A DNA stretch of 64,000 nt, taken from Mugil cephalus. Lineage: Eukaryota; Chordata; Actinopteri; Mugiliformes; Mugilidae. Position 1 is the stretch's first letter; each line of letters starts with the position of its first letter. Position numbers and translations under genes: made by a program. Shown piece after piece: positions 35,561 through 47,604 of this stretch. Under the pieces are notes generated by a model. It made no database searches. It worked only from the letters and a program-made list of their open reading frames with translations, and was not told the origin of the DNA. The stretch spans positions 6,004,204-6,068,203 of the forward strand of contig NC_061785.1 of NCBI RefSeq assembly GCF_022458985.1, given 5' to 3'.

Positions 35561-38040
35561 GGACTCCCCCCGCTGACCTCCCAACATCTGCTCAGGCACT
35601 TACTACTTAATATATTAGCTGTGAGAACAGGGCAGGTGTTTTTGAGCCAGAGAACATGAAAACCAGATTGCGTCTCCGGTTCGTGCAGTTGAATTAAAGT
35701 GAGTCACAAGCAGATTTTTGTCATAAAAATAAAGACACAAATAATGTTATGGCCGCAACGGCAGGTGGGTATATTTCATAGGTCGGCTCGATGGTGGCTA
35801 GAAAGAAATAATCCACTGCAGCTTGCATAAGGAATCTATTGTGAAGTAGAAATTCCTGGGATAAATACATATAAATCACTGTTATTAAAAACAAAGGCTT
35901 ACTTTGCTCTATAAATTGCTTTCCAGTGTACTGCAGCTCTCCCTGTCCACATGAGGCTCTTTGTGGTGTTTCTTTGATGTCTACTTAACAATCTGAGTAT
36001 AATGTGCTCCACGGCCTGTATATTATAGATTATAAATGGAACACTTTAAAGGTCTAATTAGGCTGGTAGTACTTAGGCACATGAGCAAGCATTTACCAGT
36101 AAATATTTAGACCTATTATAAATTGAAGGAATTTAATATGTATTGAAAGAATCCCCAGGGGGGAAGAGTTTGATCAAAGTGATTACAAAGCACATGATAA
36201 ATAAGTGGTATATGTCAGGTACACTGATTTGGTACTAAACCAGGAGTTATGGGTTTGTTCCGAAGACAAAAATATCAGTTTCATTATGCTGTAAAAAGTC
36301 TGTTTAACATTATTGCATTATTTGTTTTAACCACCTGTGGTAAATAGTAGACATCCTGATGGGCCGGATTTGTAGAAAACAGACGTCGTTGAATGAAATA
36401 AAGATAAATACGAGCCAGCGACTGGTTAGTCCACTGATAGGCCTTTTCCACTGAATTAACCAGCTTGCGTTCCCTCTGGCTTAAATCAGAACCACTGTAA
36501 TCAAGGAAGCATCATCAATGGAGGACGTTGCACAATGTTCGATAGAAATAAACATTAGCAGCGAGATGATGGATCACTCCGATTACCTGCAGGCTTTTGT
36601 TCCGTCTTTGGAGATATTTGTTTTTATCTGAGTAACAAACTATTAATGAGAAGAAGACACGGAAGACTTCTTTGAAGATGTGTGGATATGGGTCATGAAC
36701 AGAAACCCTGATGTGTTGGTTTAATAGGGATATCAGACTGATTTAGGTGTTAGATTTAATGGTGACGCAGACTTGAGACATGTGACAGTACAATTCACCA
36801 GATTATAAGACAATTGAAAACCTTTATCTCTTGGATTTATTGGATCTGTGCCTTAAGGCCATGCTAACATGACTAAAAACTTAAAACAAAGTTTTATTTG
36901 GTAGAAAGTAGTTAGAAGATTATAAGTAATTCAGGTAAATGAAGCTTTTGAACGTCAAACCTGGTCCTTTTTTTGTCCCTTGTGATTCAAAATCGCCACT
37001 TAACAAGACTAAAGATACTTGAAGGATAAGTTTGGTGATATTCCAGTTTCCTTTTCAAATGGCATCAAATGGCATCAAAAGCAGCTACATCCTCACGTAG
37101 ATGAATTCTTTGACCTTTGTTAATGAGCTATACCAGGAGTCTTCATGTTTTTCAGGCCAAGGACTCAAACTGATGGAGAGATTAAGTAGTGCTGTTTGTA
37201 AATATACATTATTATCATCATTTTGCATTCAGTATTAAGCTATGAAACACTACACGGGCCCTAATTTTTAAAAAAAATTATTTCAAACATAGGGTGGCTG
37301 TGCCAGAAAATTGTTGGGGAAAAATAGAAAATGTATAATAAATATCTCGTCAACTAAAAATTTTTTGCGACCCCGTTGCAGTACCTCTGCGAACCCCTAG
37401 GGGTCGTGGATCCCCTTTTGAAGACCTATCAGCCATCCGCTTATCTGGGTCCCCGGCCACTTCAGTTATACTCAATAGAACATAAAGAAACTTAAATAAC
37501 TCTAGTCTTTTCTTATGTTTTGTTGACAGTAACTAAAATATAATAATATAATGTTCTTATTAACTTATTTCAGTTGAGGTCAATAAATAATTGTCACATC
37601 ACTAGTGCAGACTGCAAACTTTTAAATCCTTACACAGTTAAAAAAATAAATAAAAACACCTTTGTTTTGTCTTTGTGGTGGGGTTAAAGGGTGCACTCTG
37701 GGGGTGTTGTGCAGTTCAAGTGTGCTCTCACCTGTGTGGATGTAGACCCACTCGAACCACATTTCAATTCTCCTGTCAGTTGCAAAATGAGTAATGTGCT
37801 GCAGATCACAGCCTCGGGATAAAACCATATCTGAAGCAGCGCGCTTGAAGGATATCAAAAACCCTGGGTACCTCAAATTGACCCCTGTCATTTCCTTCAA
37901 CAATGTATACACTCTCTCTTTTTTTTTTTTTTTTTTTTCAAGACTGTCTTTTTCTCTCTTATGAGCTCAGCTTTATGTTATACACAGCAACCCTCAGCCA
38001 TCTGGTTTTCATTTCCTGTGAGGTTCAAGATGGTAGGAGA

Positions 38041-38065
38041 TTTTTTTTTTTTTTTTTTTTTTTTT
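38041..38065. repeat. Poly(T) tract, 25 bases
   Basis: An uninterrupted T run about 100 bp from another 21-base T run (37919-37939). Confidence 0.9.
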
Positions 38066-38859
38066 AAGGAGCCTCGTTTGAACTGGGGGCTAATGTAGTC
38101 AGGATGGAATCTGTCACTCAGTCTATTGCATGTTGATGACTAAGGGCAGTTTCAGCTGTAAGCAGTCCATGATTTATGGACACCAAGTGAACTCTTGTAA
38201 GCAAAAGCCAGCTTGAAGTTCACAGCAGCAACTGGGCCCTTCTTTGGCTGTGGCTCCCCTGCATTTTCTTTCCATTCATGCCAAAGTATTTCGCACGGCA
38301 ATTAGCTCCGTCCTCATTTGGGTCTGCAGTCCCACAGGGCCAGCGGAGCCATTTATCATCCTCGGGGCTTGGAAACGCCACAGCTCCGTCTCAGGTAGTT
38401 TTTTTGTAAACAGTCATTGGCCCGGCTCCCTCTTCTTTCTTCAAACCAGAGGGAGCTGCAGTAGTTTTTGAGGTCCTGGCATGAATTCCTCTGTCGGATG
38501 TTTTGCCTTTTTTTTTTTTTTTTTTTTCTATACAGGTGTGAAGGCGAAAGGGAAATGTCATTTCACATGGCTCATTTGTCATATGGCAACTACATAGTCG
38601 GGAGAGAATAGAGCGATGACAACGTAGCCCCTCGCCTTTCTCGGGATCATGTGCTTCGGATTCGAGGTGTAGACGAAAGAATATTTTTTTACGTGGCTTT
38701 AAGGAGGGCTGGACTTATTTCTTTTTTCGAACATTAATGACTTTTAGTCTTTGAGTGAGCGAAATTTATAGAGCTTTCTAATAGCAGACTTGACATTTAG
38801 CACATGTTTGCGCAGATACAGATGTAGGACATCTAACCTCATTAGGCGCACATTAAACT

Positions 38860-39460
38860 CGTGTTCGGTGCTTTGAGTTATATTGAAATGTAACTGTTGG
38901 CTCTGCTCCGAGCGTTTATATAGCTTCCAAATGCCTGCGGGGTGTCATTAAAACACATATTTGAGCAGGCACTGCCATAAACATATGCTGGATTCATTTT
39001 TGCGCTCAAACATCTTCTAATGGCGGCCAGGGAAATAATTGGAGTACAGTATGTGCTGCGTTTTTCTATTTTCACATCTATCCTGGGAGAGTCATTTACT
39101 TCGCGGAGAGCTTGCCAACCGATTCCGAATCCATCATCCGCAGGGCCGATATATTGCGGTCTCTGTCGCTGCTGTGTCTTTATCAATCAGAATTAAGGAA
39201 TTAGATTAAGCCCCTTTGGTTTGCTCCTCTTTAAGTGGAGTCACAGCGCAGCGCAGACCCAGGGGTTACGGGCAGTATCAGAGGGGACTAATTGTCAAGG
39301 TTATGACTCAGCGGATGATTGATGTGGGGCCAGGCTGTTTTTGTCAGCCTGTCAGGTGGCTGGAATGTTTAATGTTCTCATTATTGGTTGCTCTGTTGTG
39401 TATATTTCTCTGTCAGCGCCGCTGAGCCATCTGAACTGCCAGAGCACTTCAAAGGCCTGC
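38860..39460. promoter_or_regulatory. Candidate conserved non-coding element (znf503 domain)
   Basis: A 600-bp repeat-poor block contains GGGTGTCATTAAAACACATA, AATGGCGGCCAGGGAAATAA TTGG and ATCAGAATTAAGGAATTAGA TTAAG, a mix of homeodomain-like cores and GC-rich linkers. The minus-strand 102-aa frame lacks protein-like features. Enhancer status is inferred. Confidence 0.33.
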
Positions 39461-40139
39461 AGGTCATCCGTCTTCCTCCTGACGCCCTGAATGTTCAGCC
39501 TCAGCTGAGTGCTGGTGATTTGTTATGACTTGAGAGCCAGCTGACAGACAGGTCTCCTATAAAAAAACATGCACCCATTTCCCTTTTGTCGTGCAGTGAA
39601 AGCATCACTGCTCCCGTAATGGGGAGGGGAGGTGGTGTAGGGGGGTGGGTGGGCTGCCACAGGAGGCTGGCACCTGACAGTTGTGTCATCGCACTAATTT
39701 GCAGACAAAGATGACACGAAGTATTTTGTCTTCGGCGTGGGGTTTTTGGTTCTGGTGTCACAGACTCTTACAGGTCACCATCTGTTCTCGAACGCCACGG
39801 GGAACGAAGCCGAGGCGAGATCACTATATTAAGGCGCATTTTCGTATTCGTCATTAGCGGCACGGGGCCTAGTTTGAGCCGCGCGATGGCGCCGAGCAGA
39901 GAGCATCATGGGAGGAACGCTCACGGGCCCCCGAAAGTCAGTCACGCAAGGGGGAGTGAGAGGTGAAGAGCTAAAGACAAGGGAAGCAAATCAAAAACTC
40001 AATCCTTTTCCCGGGCCTTTCACACAATTGATTGTTTTCCGCTGATCTAATTCTGGATCATACAAAAACAACCCGTTTGTCTTCGAGAAAAATGATGAGC
40101 CGCGCCGTGCAGATGGATTTTTTTTTTTTTTTTTTTTTT

Positions 40140-40400
40140 TGAAAGCTGGAAAAGATTAAAGAGAAACTCTGCTCCTCAGCTCTAATTACGAGCTGTAGAT
40201 TACTCTGTCGATTTAACCAGATGGCAGGCTCGATTCTGCAGGCCCGTCTGTATATTAATGAACAGCAGTCTGTTATATTTGACTTAGGTAAGTGAAATGT
40301 CCATCACCTGTAACGGCGCTGCCAGCTGGCATTATGTATTTTGCACCGCTTTAGGTTCACTTGGCATTTTTCATTTGTTATGTTATTGAACCAACATTTT
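40140..40400. promoter_or_regulatory. Candidate conserved non-coding element (znf503 domain)
   Basis: The segment carries CTCTAATTACGAG (paired-like/homeodomain), AACCAGATGGCAGG (E-box), TATATTAATGAACAG, CACCTG and GCCAGCTGGC (E-box palindrome) in 200 bp right after a poly(T) tract. The density of developmental-factor motifs suggests an enhancer; no conservation data are available. Confidence 0.35.
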
Positions 40401-42149
40401 TGTTGCCTGTTTTCATCACTGCTCTAGTAATAAATAAATAAAAATCTGCAGGAACAAAAGTCCCTAAGTTGTGTCCACGGCTAATTTCCTCTCATAGGTC
40501 AAGGCAATAATTTTGGCACTAAAACTGTCATGCTGGGCAAAGCCCACGAGTTCGATAGTAACTTGATTAAGTTGGCCTGTCGACATGACTGCAAACACGG
40601 CAATGTTAACAAACCTAATAATAAGAAGGGGGAGATAAAGTGGAGGGGATGGCTGCACAATTTCTGCCTGAGCCTAAAGAACAGCTTGTGTGGCTTTGGC
40701 GTATTTTTAATGTGCAAAAGAAACGTACAAATAAATGTTTTCTTTGTCTTGTTGTTGTTTTTTAAAAAAAAAATCATATTTGATTACGACTGTGTCGGAT
40801 CTTTTTTTTTTTCTTTCCATGCGAGCTTCCTGTTCAGAGCAGTTAGCTGAAGAAACTGATTGTTTTTGTCTCAGGATGTCAGTCTGAAGGCACCGCTGAA
40901 AACTTAAAGAGGCAACGAACACATGTTTGCCAGCCCGAGCGCCGAGAAAGCTCCCGCCATGAATACGCCGGGCCTAATTTTAAACCAACAGCGGGGGGAA
41001 CCTTGGCTGCGTTTCCCCGACCAGAAAGCACGAACGGCGGAGGAAGCACAATGCCAGTGTGTCATACATTTAAACACGGTTAAATTAAAGGCTGTTTACT
41101 GTTCTCGGAGGCCATTCATCTTACTCAACGTTCGTCTGCTTCTTGCAAATTTGTCAGTAAGAGCTTCCACATGCCAAGACGTGGAGGGGAAGAGAGAGAG
41201 AAAAAAAAAAAAAAAAGAGTTGGGGTTATCAAAGACGGGTTTTTATAGCGTGTCTCTTCAGTCAGCCTGTAGTTAATTAGCCACCTCCACACAATAAGGC
41301 CATAAGTCATTAATCACCCGGGCCAGAGCAGGAGTCGACTCACTGTGAGCAAGACGTTCGGAGACAAAAACTTTGCCGCCTATGACAGACTTCAAAATGG
41401 CCCCTGTCAGTGGTGTGTAAATTATAGGGCATGTTGAGTGCTGAAAGACAAGGGCCCACTGTTTAACTCACTGTTGCTCTTTCCTCTGCTTTGTGTGTTG
41501 ACAGACTCTCTTAAAGAGCAAATTCCCCCTTTTCTCCGTTTCCCATCCACTGACTTATAACTCAAAAAGACAAACTTCGCCGCGAATCTACAGAACACGC
41601 ACACACATACAGAGAGAGGGAGAGAGAGACAGAGCTGTCCACATTAAGGTAATCCGAGCGCACCAGTCTAATTTCCTTCATTTGCGTTAATAGAACAAGA
41701 CAAGCTCCAAAGGTCAGCAACTCGGTAAAAACCCCAGCTTTAACTCTGTATTCCTACCGTTTACTTTGCTTGTCAAAGGGAGGAAATGATGGAGTGATGA
41801 TAAATATGGGGCTTGTTTGGAGAAGCGAAAGCCTTTCTCTTGCAAAAATAAATCCCCGTGTTTCTCTGGATGATGGAAGACACACTTCTCAGCTGATTGA
41901 ACATGCAAAAAAGGTCATCGGCTTTTCCCTTTCTCTCTGTAAACAGAGGTCCGCCTGCCTTTCCAGAGCACGTAAGCGTTTATTCAAAGCAGCGAATGTT
42001 TATGTAACTATGTGGAAATCCCTTGATTGGATCATTAATACCGCTGACAAAAGGGTGTTAAATACATTATGACTACACGATTTGTAACAAGTGTTTGACA
42101 GCTGGTGGATGTATGTATTTGATGCACGAGCTGATTTGAAAAATCCGTG

Positions 42150-42400
42150 TTTTCATACATGACTCGCGGGCGTCGGCGTGGCAGCGATGATGTCCGCGGC
42201 CTTCGAGCAGAACGGAGCGCGGACGCCGCGCCGGCACATGGCGTGCAGCTGTGCGGCAGGAGTCGCCACGTTCAACATTTGCATGAGCCCGCGAAAGGGG
42301 ATGCGCCGATCCGTTCGCCCTCAGGTGTAAAGCAGCGGCTCAGTTCGGTTCAAAAGCAGAGCAGGTGGGGCCGGGCCCCCGTGATTTAACACGGAGTCAC
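42150..42400. promoter_or_regulatory. Isolated CpG-rich island
   Basis: GC- and CpG-dense sequence (for example ACTCGCGGGCGTCGGCGTGG and GGAGCGCGGACGCCGCGCCG) stands out from the AT-rich surroundings, 2.5 kb downstream of the znf503 stop. An 80-aa open frame crosses it without recognisable motifs. It could be an unannotated non-coding RNA promoter or a CpG-rich regulatory element. Confidence 0.45.
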
Positions 42401-43189
42401 ATGTGTTTCATCTCCTGACAAGGCTTTTACATTCAGACACGTGGGGAAAGAGATCCTCTGTCACAAGGAGAAAGATGGATGGACTTTATGATTGTTGGAC
42501 AGATACGCGTGCGGCGGACCGAGGCGGCTAATGAAATAAACAGACGTGCACCGATTACCTGCGTGTGCACGTGATGTGGCGTCTGCCCCCGCTGACCTCA
42601 AGACCTCTTTAATTTTAAAGTTTTGGTTTTAAAAAAGGTTGAATTAAAAGTTGGTGAAAGGAGATCACAACACATCAACAGATGAATGTCATTGAGTTCA
42701 GTTGCACAAACACTCTATTGGGTAAAACTAGTTTTCAGTACCTTCTACATTTTAACATCCTGAGTTTAGAGACATTAACCTATTTATCCTTTTAATTTAT
42801 AGTCAGTATGTTTACATGTCATGTTTAGTAATGTGTAATACTTGCCAACAATTACTAAGCCCACAGGACTTATTATTATATTGCAGAGAAACTCAACATA
42901 TTTCTGTACAAGCAGCATAGTTACAACACATTTTGAATATTTAGTAAATGTTTTTATATTGCTTGATAAGGTTAAACTGCTACGGGTGCATTTATACAAG
43001 AACTTTTAAGTTTCTTAGAATTTTAAAAAATCTCTTTGCGTTTAATGACCGCTTTAAGACTTGTGTGTCTCTTATTTCCTTCTTGTTTTATTAAATGCCA
43101 AATCAACTTTTAACGTTATAAAATCCCGCTCTTGACTCGACACTTCTAACAAATGGAAATTTAGATTTCACTCGAAAGATTCGCCAAGT

Positions 43190-43480
43190 AAATATTAATT
43201 CACATCGTCTCTTCGTGGCAGGTGATTTCCTGTCGTGTTGCGATAAAAATTAAATGTAGTGAATAATTTATTGACTGGTTTCAATCTGCCCGTGGATGAG
43301 AGGATGTTGTGAATTAACTCTGCCCTGTCGCGCATCAATTAAACGCTGAGAAATAAGTTTGTGATCCCACGTGTTGGCGTCATATTAATGTTCTGTTTGT
43401 AGATGAAGAGAGATGCGTCGCACGCGATTCCACGCCGGCTCCACGGCTGCACGACTGGCTGCAGCGCTGAATTGTGGGTT
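43190..43480. promoter_or_regulatory. Candidate conserved non-coding element near znf503 3' end
   Basis: A repeat-free block has AATATTAATTCACATC, GATAAAAATTAAATG, GAATAATTTATTGACTGG and CGCGCATCAATTAAACGC, i.e. HOX/PBX- and homeodomain-like cores. It lies 1.5-2 kb beyond the znf503 stop. Inferred. Confidence 0.3.
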
Positions 43481-44230
43481 GGCGGCTTCGCAGCCATCTA
43501 TCACCGAGCTATGTTTAGGACTCATCTGCATGAGGGATGGGTGGATTTGATGCATATGACATGTGACCGTTAATGATGGTGATTTTATTGCTGGAGAACA
43601 GCCTGATTTACTGAGGATGGATAATGACACCGTTGGCTTGATTTAGCTGATTTGCTTTAAGGGGCTGATTAAATAGTTTGGGCCTCGCTTTATTTCATGC
43701 TCTCTGCTTCGTGGCTTCATTACGGCAATCACAGGAAAGCTGCGAAAACTGTCCCGCGTTCCGGTGTCATCGTAAATCTCTGTTTGGAGAGCTCCTCGTT
43801 GATGTCTGCGGCTCGTTTGTCTTCGTTAATGAAACGATAATCCACGACCCCTTGATTGAGAGGATTCAGCGTGTTCTGATGAGCCCAAGAGATTCGCAAT
43901 CTCAAACACACACACACACCCACTGTACAAACTGTGGCAGCAATGTTTGTCTTCATAAAATATACATGCTTGGAGAAACAGGGCTCATATATTCCTTGCA
44001 CTTATGTGTTTTCCACATTTAGTCCCTTTGGAAAAACCCACTGTCAGCCTCGTGGCAACGCATAAAAACATAACACAACGGTTATGAAAAAGCTGGATTT
44101 ATGGAGCAGGTTTTGTGTTTGGCTTGTGTTCAGAAGTAAAATGTGAGTCAGTTAAATAAATCTATAATAAATATTTGATTTAAAACTCTCAATCTCACTC
44201 CACAGTCCAAAAACAGACAAAACTAATGCT

Positions 44231-44255
44231 AAAAAAAAAAAAAAAAAAAAAAAAA
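44231..44255. repeat. Poly(A) tract, 25 bases
   Basis: An uninterrupted A run; further A runs lie at about 44419-44437 and 44706-44720 in the znf503 3' flank. Confidence 0.9.
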
Positions 44256-44923
44256 TCAATTAGAAGTGATAAATTCCTCTTAAATTATCTTAAATCTTTG
44301 ACTTTATTTCAGCCAGCTGATAATTTATGCGTAAAGTAAATGTGTGTTTTTAACAAATCTCCACTTTAAGAGGAAAATAAGAGGCTGGATGCAAAGAGAG
44401 CAAAATGTCATCCAGGTAAAAAAAAAAAAAAAAAAAAGGCTTCATGAAACGTTTTGCTCCCCACAAAATAAATCAATGCCAATTCAGAAGAAGCTGCTCC
44501 CATTGATTTTCCATGTCCATCACTCTGTCAGAACCCTCAGCGCGGCAGGCCTCTCATCCCTCTGAGTAGGAGCTGAATTAAAATAACTTGCTTTACAGTG
44601 AAATTCAGTTCAGCACGACAAACTAAAAAAATCCACATCAGGAAAAAGTGGGATTTTAAAGCTTTGTGTTGCTCAGCAGGCAACCAGCGCATTGTCTCCT
44701 GTGTAAAAAAAAAAAAAAAATACAATAAAATAAAATAAAATAAAAAAAATAATGCACATCGAGTCTTTTGAAATGTATATTATAATTATTTTTTATTTTA
44801 GTCACGCTTGAAGCTATCGCAAATAAATACACTCATCCCCACATGGATCCAGTCCCTGCATGAAGTACAATATAAAACTCATTGGGCCTAAATCTCCTTT
44901 TATAAATGTATAATTCTTTGTCT

Positions 44924-47164
44924 CTACTGGTATCCTAAGGCCGAGGCTGTCGTCAGTCTTTGTCCGTACAAGGCGTACGGGGAGTAATATGCTCCAGCGG
45001 CAGCAGGAACCGGCACAGAAGCCCCTGGTGTGGGCAGGGGACTCTTTGAGTAGGGGTGGTAGCGGCTGCTGAGTCCGAGTGGGTGATGTGGGCCCCTGAG
45101 GGCCAGTGTGCTGGGGCTCCCCGGGCTGCCATTGTGAGGCATGTGCATGTGACAAGCCATAGCAGCAGCGGCGGCGGCGTTGGCGAGAGACGTTGACCCC
45201 GGGTACCCGGATATCAACTTCTCCGTGCCCGCGAAGGCCGTGTGAGTCCGCAAGTGGCTGAGGAGCTCCTCGGAGGAGGAGAAGCGCTTGTCGCAAGGTC
45301 CGTTAGCAGACACCCAGTTGCACACGTGCGGCAGGGGGTCGTTGGGCAACACAAACCCGTAAGGATATAAATGGTGTCCGCTGAAAGACGGGGCCGAGGT
45401 GTGCACGCCGTGCAGCGGGTGCGTCGGGTACATGAGCGGGTATCCGGACTTGAGCGCGTTGGCCGCCGCAGCGGCGGCCGCAGAGTCATGCGCGCAGTTC
45501 GCGCTCGCCGCGCTCGACAAGTGGCTCGAGCAGTGGTAGCTCAGGCAGTACGGGTCTCGACACAGACTGGCGGACATTAGAGACGGCGGGGACGCTCCGG
45601 CTAAGGGGCTAGTTCCTGCTTTACTGCATCCCAGTGAGCTGGCAGCTGCAAACTGCGCGCTCAAAAGCTGGCTGCTGGATTTGGTGGGGTCAAGGGTCAT
45701 TCCGGGAGGGAGGAACGTCTGCGGGTAGCCCGCATACGCACCCGCTAAACTTCCAGGATAGGAAATGCCAGCAGGTGGCAAGGGAAAAACTGTATGGCCG
45801 GGCTTATAGGGGGACACGGGGGCCACCAGTCCAGAGCCGAGGACGGAGGAGGAGGATGAGGTTACGGACGTAGAGTCTGATGTAACAGTCTTAGACCCAG
45901 ATGTGTTTTCTTGGTGCTGGTTGCCGTCAGAGGTAATTCCACTTATCCTATGGCTGCCGCTGTTCTCTGTCGTGCTGCTTTTATTGCTGTCGGACTCCTT
46001 CTTTTCCTCCTTGTCCCCCGCTTTGCCATCAGACGGCAGTGGAGAAACTGAGGTGCAGGAGCTGGGGCTGCCTGTCCTGGGGGTGAACGGCTGACAGGTG
46101 GCGCTAGGCACTCGGAAACTGTTTTTATCTCCACTGAGGCTGCTGCTGCTCGAATCCTTCTTGTCTGACGATTTCGAGTAAGGTTTGAAGCTAGATTTGT
46201 CGTCGGCTCCGATGTCACTCATCTTCAACGGGCCGGATCTGCCCTCCTTGTCACTAGATCCATTCGAGGTTACAGAGGACAGCTTGGAGGACGACGGCGG
46301 GTCCGGTTTGCCGATCTGAGAGCACGTTTGGGCCAAAAGGGCCAGCGGACTCTTCTTGGCATCCAGCTGAAAATAAGAAAACAAAACATTAATGGAAAAT
46401 AATGATAATAATAGTAAAAACACTCACTGGGTCGTGTTTTTTGTTTTTGGTAGATACGCACACATGTCGGTTCCGCGTATTTTACGCACTGCGCATAAAC
46501 TTATCACGGGATGAAACTCAAAACAACTAAGCATAATGTGAGAGTGAACGCGCGTAACATATACCTGAGATTAAAGATAGGGCTGTTGTACTGCCACAAA
46601 TAACATTCAAGGCATTTACAACAATTTTCTGCGAAAAACTAATAAAAATTTTCACATTACGGGACGTGTTCGGTTCTATTCGCCCCTCTAGACAGTAATT
46701 AATCACACAGTCTACATAAAATCTTGACCGTAATTTGTCCAAAACACTCAGACGGTAACGTCTGGTTTGAGCCTTTCCCGTCCACTGATTACACAGCGAA
46801 ACACTTTATTTGAAATAAAGCGAGTTAATGCCCGTGTGCGCAAACGTTTTCACACACACACACACACACACACACAAAAAAAAAAAAAAATCGCTGTAGT
46901 GCTTCTTACCTCGATGGGACTGATAGGAGTGGACGGTAAAGGCTGAAGGTACTCCGGGTGTAAAATGTGTCCTGCCCGAGCCGTAAGCATTTTCAAAACC
47001 TTTATGGGAAGCCGACTGGCTTGGCGAGAGGGGTCTGCGGGAGAGACTGAGTTATAGACGGACAGTTGGCTGATCTTCGCTGCTCCCTTCTCCCCCGAGG
47101 AGCCGCTCTCCCACGCTGGATTCGTGCTATTTCTCAGGACAGAGACCGTGGGCGATGTGATCAT
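44924..47164 (-). CDS. znf503: Zinc finger protein 503 (NocA-like, Nlz2), NET-family transcriptional repressor
   Basis: Two exons: 47164-46910 (85 codons, starting MITSPTVSVLRN) and 46366-44924 (480 codons plus TAG), split by a 543-bp GT-AG intron. The 565-aa product is shorter than human ZNF503 (~646 aa) because glycine-rich linkers are reduced. Seen in order: the conserved N-terminal block PIKVLKMLTARAGHILHPEY, the Sp-type motif SPLALLAQTC (91-100), FKPYSK (145-150, Groucho-interaction region), serine-rich and alanine-rich stretches, and one atypical C2H2 finger with C434, C443, H456 and H460. The C-terminus YYSPYALYGQRLTTASALGY is conserved. The family acts in the nucleus as corepressors in hindbrain, limb, striatum and eye development (the last, optic fissure closure, from zebrafish nlz genes). 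It has not been shown here that the single finger binds DNA. An in-frame ATG 21 codons upstream (47227) is an alternative start. Synteny with comtd1 separates it from znf703. Confidence 0.95.
46851..46890. repeat. (CA)n followed by poly(A) in znf503 intron 1
   Basis: (CA)n at 46851-46875 followed by 15 A at 46876-46890. On the transcribed minus strand this reads as U15 then (UG)n beginning about 18 bases after the exon 1 donor (GTAAGAAGC). Confidence 0.9.
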
Positions 47165-47597
47165 GACCCAATTCTCGTGTAAATGGTTGAAAAATGCATG
47201 TGTAGGGTAAAAGAAGCCAGCGCTCAAAAAAAAAACGGACGGTTACAGCATTTGCCAGAAATAAAGAGAAAACAAGCTTAAATCCTTAAAAGAGACTCGG
47301 GAGTGTGTGGGCAGAATCCGTGCGTTTCGCAGCCGCGTTGCTTCATCCCTGGCGTCGCTCTGACAGTGTGGCTGTGGGTCCGAGAGGGGACTCGGTTTAC
47401 GTGGGTCGTGGGCAGGAGGGATCACTCCGCCTCCTTTGAAGCTGCGTCTGAATTAGTCCGCGGATCGCTGCCTTTCGCAGCCTCCCAGCCGAAGAGAGAT
47501 CCCTGCGCGATCAGAGAGGGTCGAAGTAATGTGACGTTTCCTCCTCACGCGGGTGTCTATTTCATATTTCACACTCGCAGCGCGTTTAATGGTGAGA

Positions 47598-47604
47598 TTT
47601 TATA
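47598..47604 (-). promoter_or_regulatory. znf503: Candidate TATA box of znf503
   Basis: TATAAAA on the minus strand is flanked by GC-rich, CpG-containing sequence (GACGCG upstream), about 430 bp before the ATG at 47164. The whole 47170-47640 stretch is GC-rich and promoter-like. Start-site data are not available. Confidence 0.45.

Larger units (their letters stand above)
18000..44900. other. 27-kb gene-free region between comtd1 and the znf503 3' end
   Basis: No splice-supported exons, tRNA or rRNA genes were recognised. All open frames here are short and without familiar protein motifs. The region contains scattered transposon remnants and long homopolymer tracts. It also holds repeat-poor, moderately GC blocks rich in TAATTA/ATTA and CAATTA motifs, a pattern expected for the cis-regulatory domain of the neighbouring developmental gene znf503. 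Candidate elements are listed separately. Confidence 0.6.

Noticed and set aside
44814..45296. 160-aa minus-strand frame overlapping the znf503 end
   Set aside because: Alternate frame of the same exon; the true frame carries the conserved zinc finger and C-terminal signature.
45371..45580. Arginine-rich plus-strand frame over znf503
   Set aside because: Antisense shadow of the znf503 coding exon.
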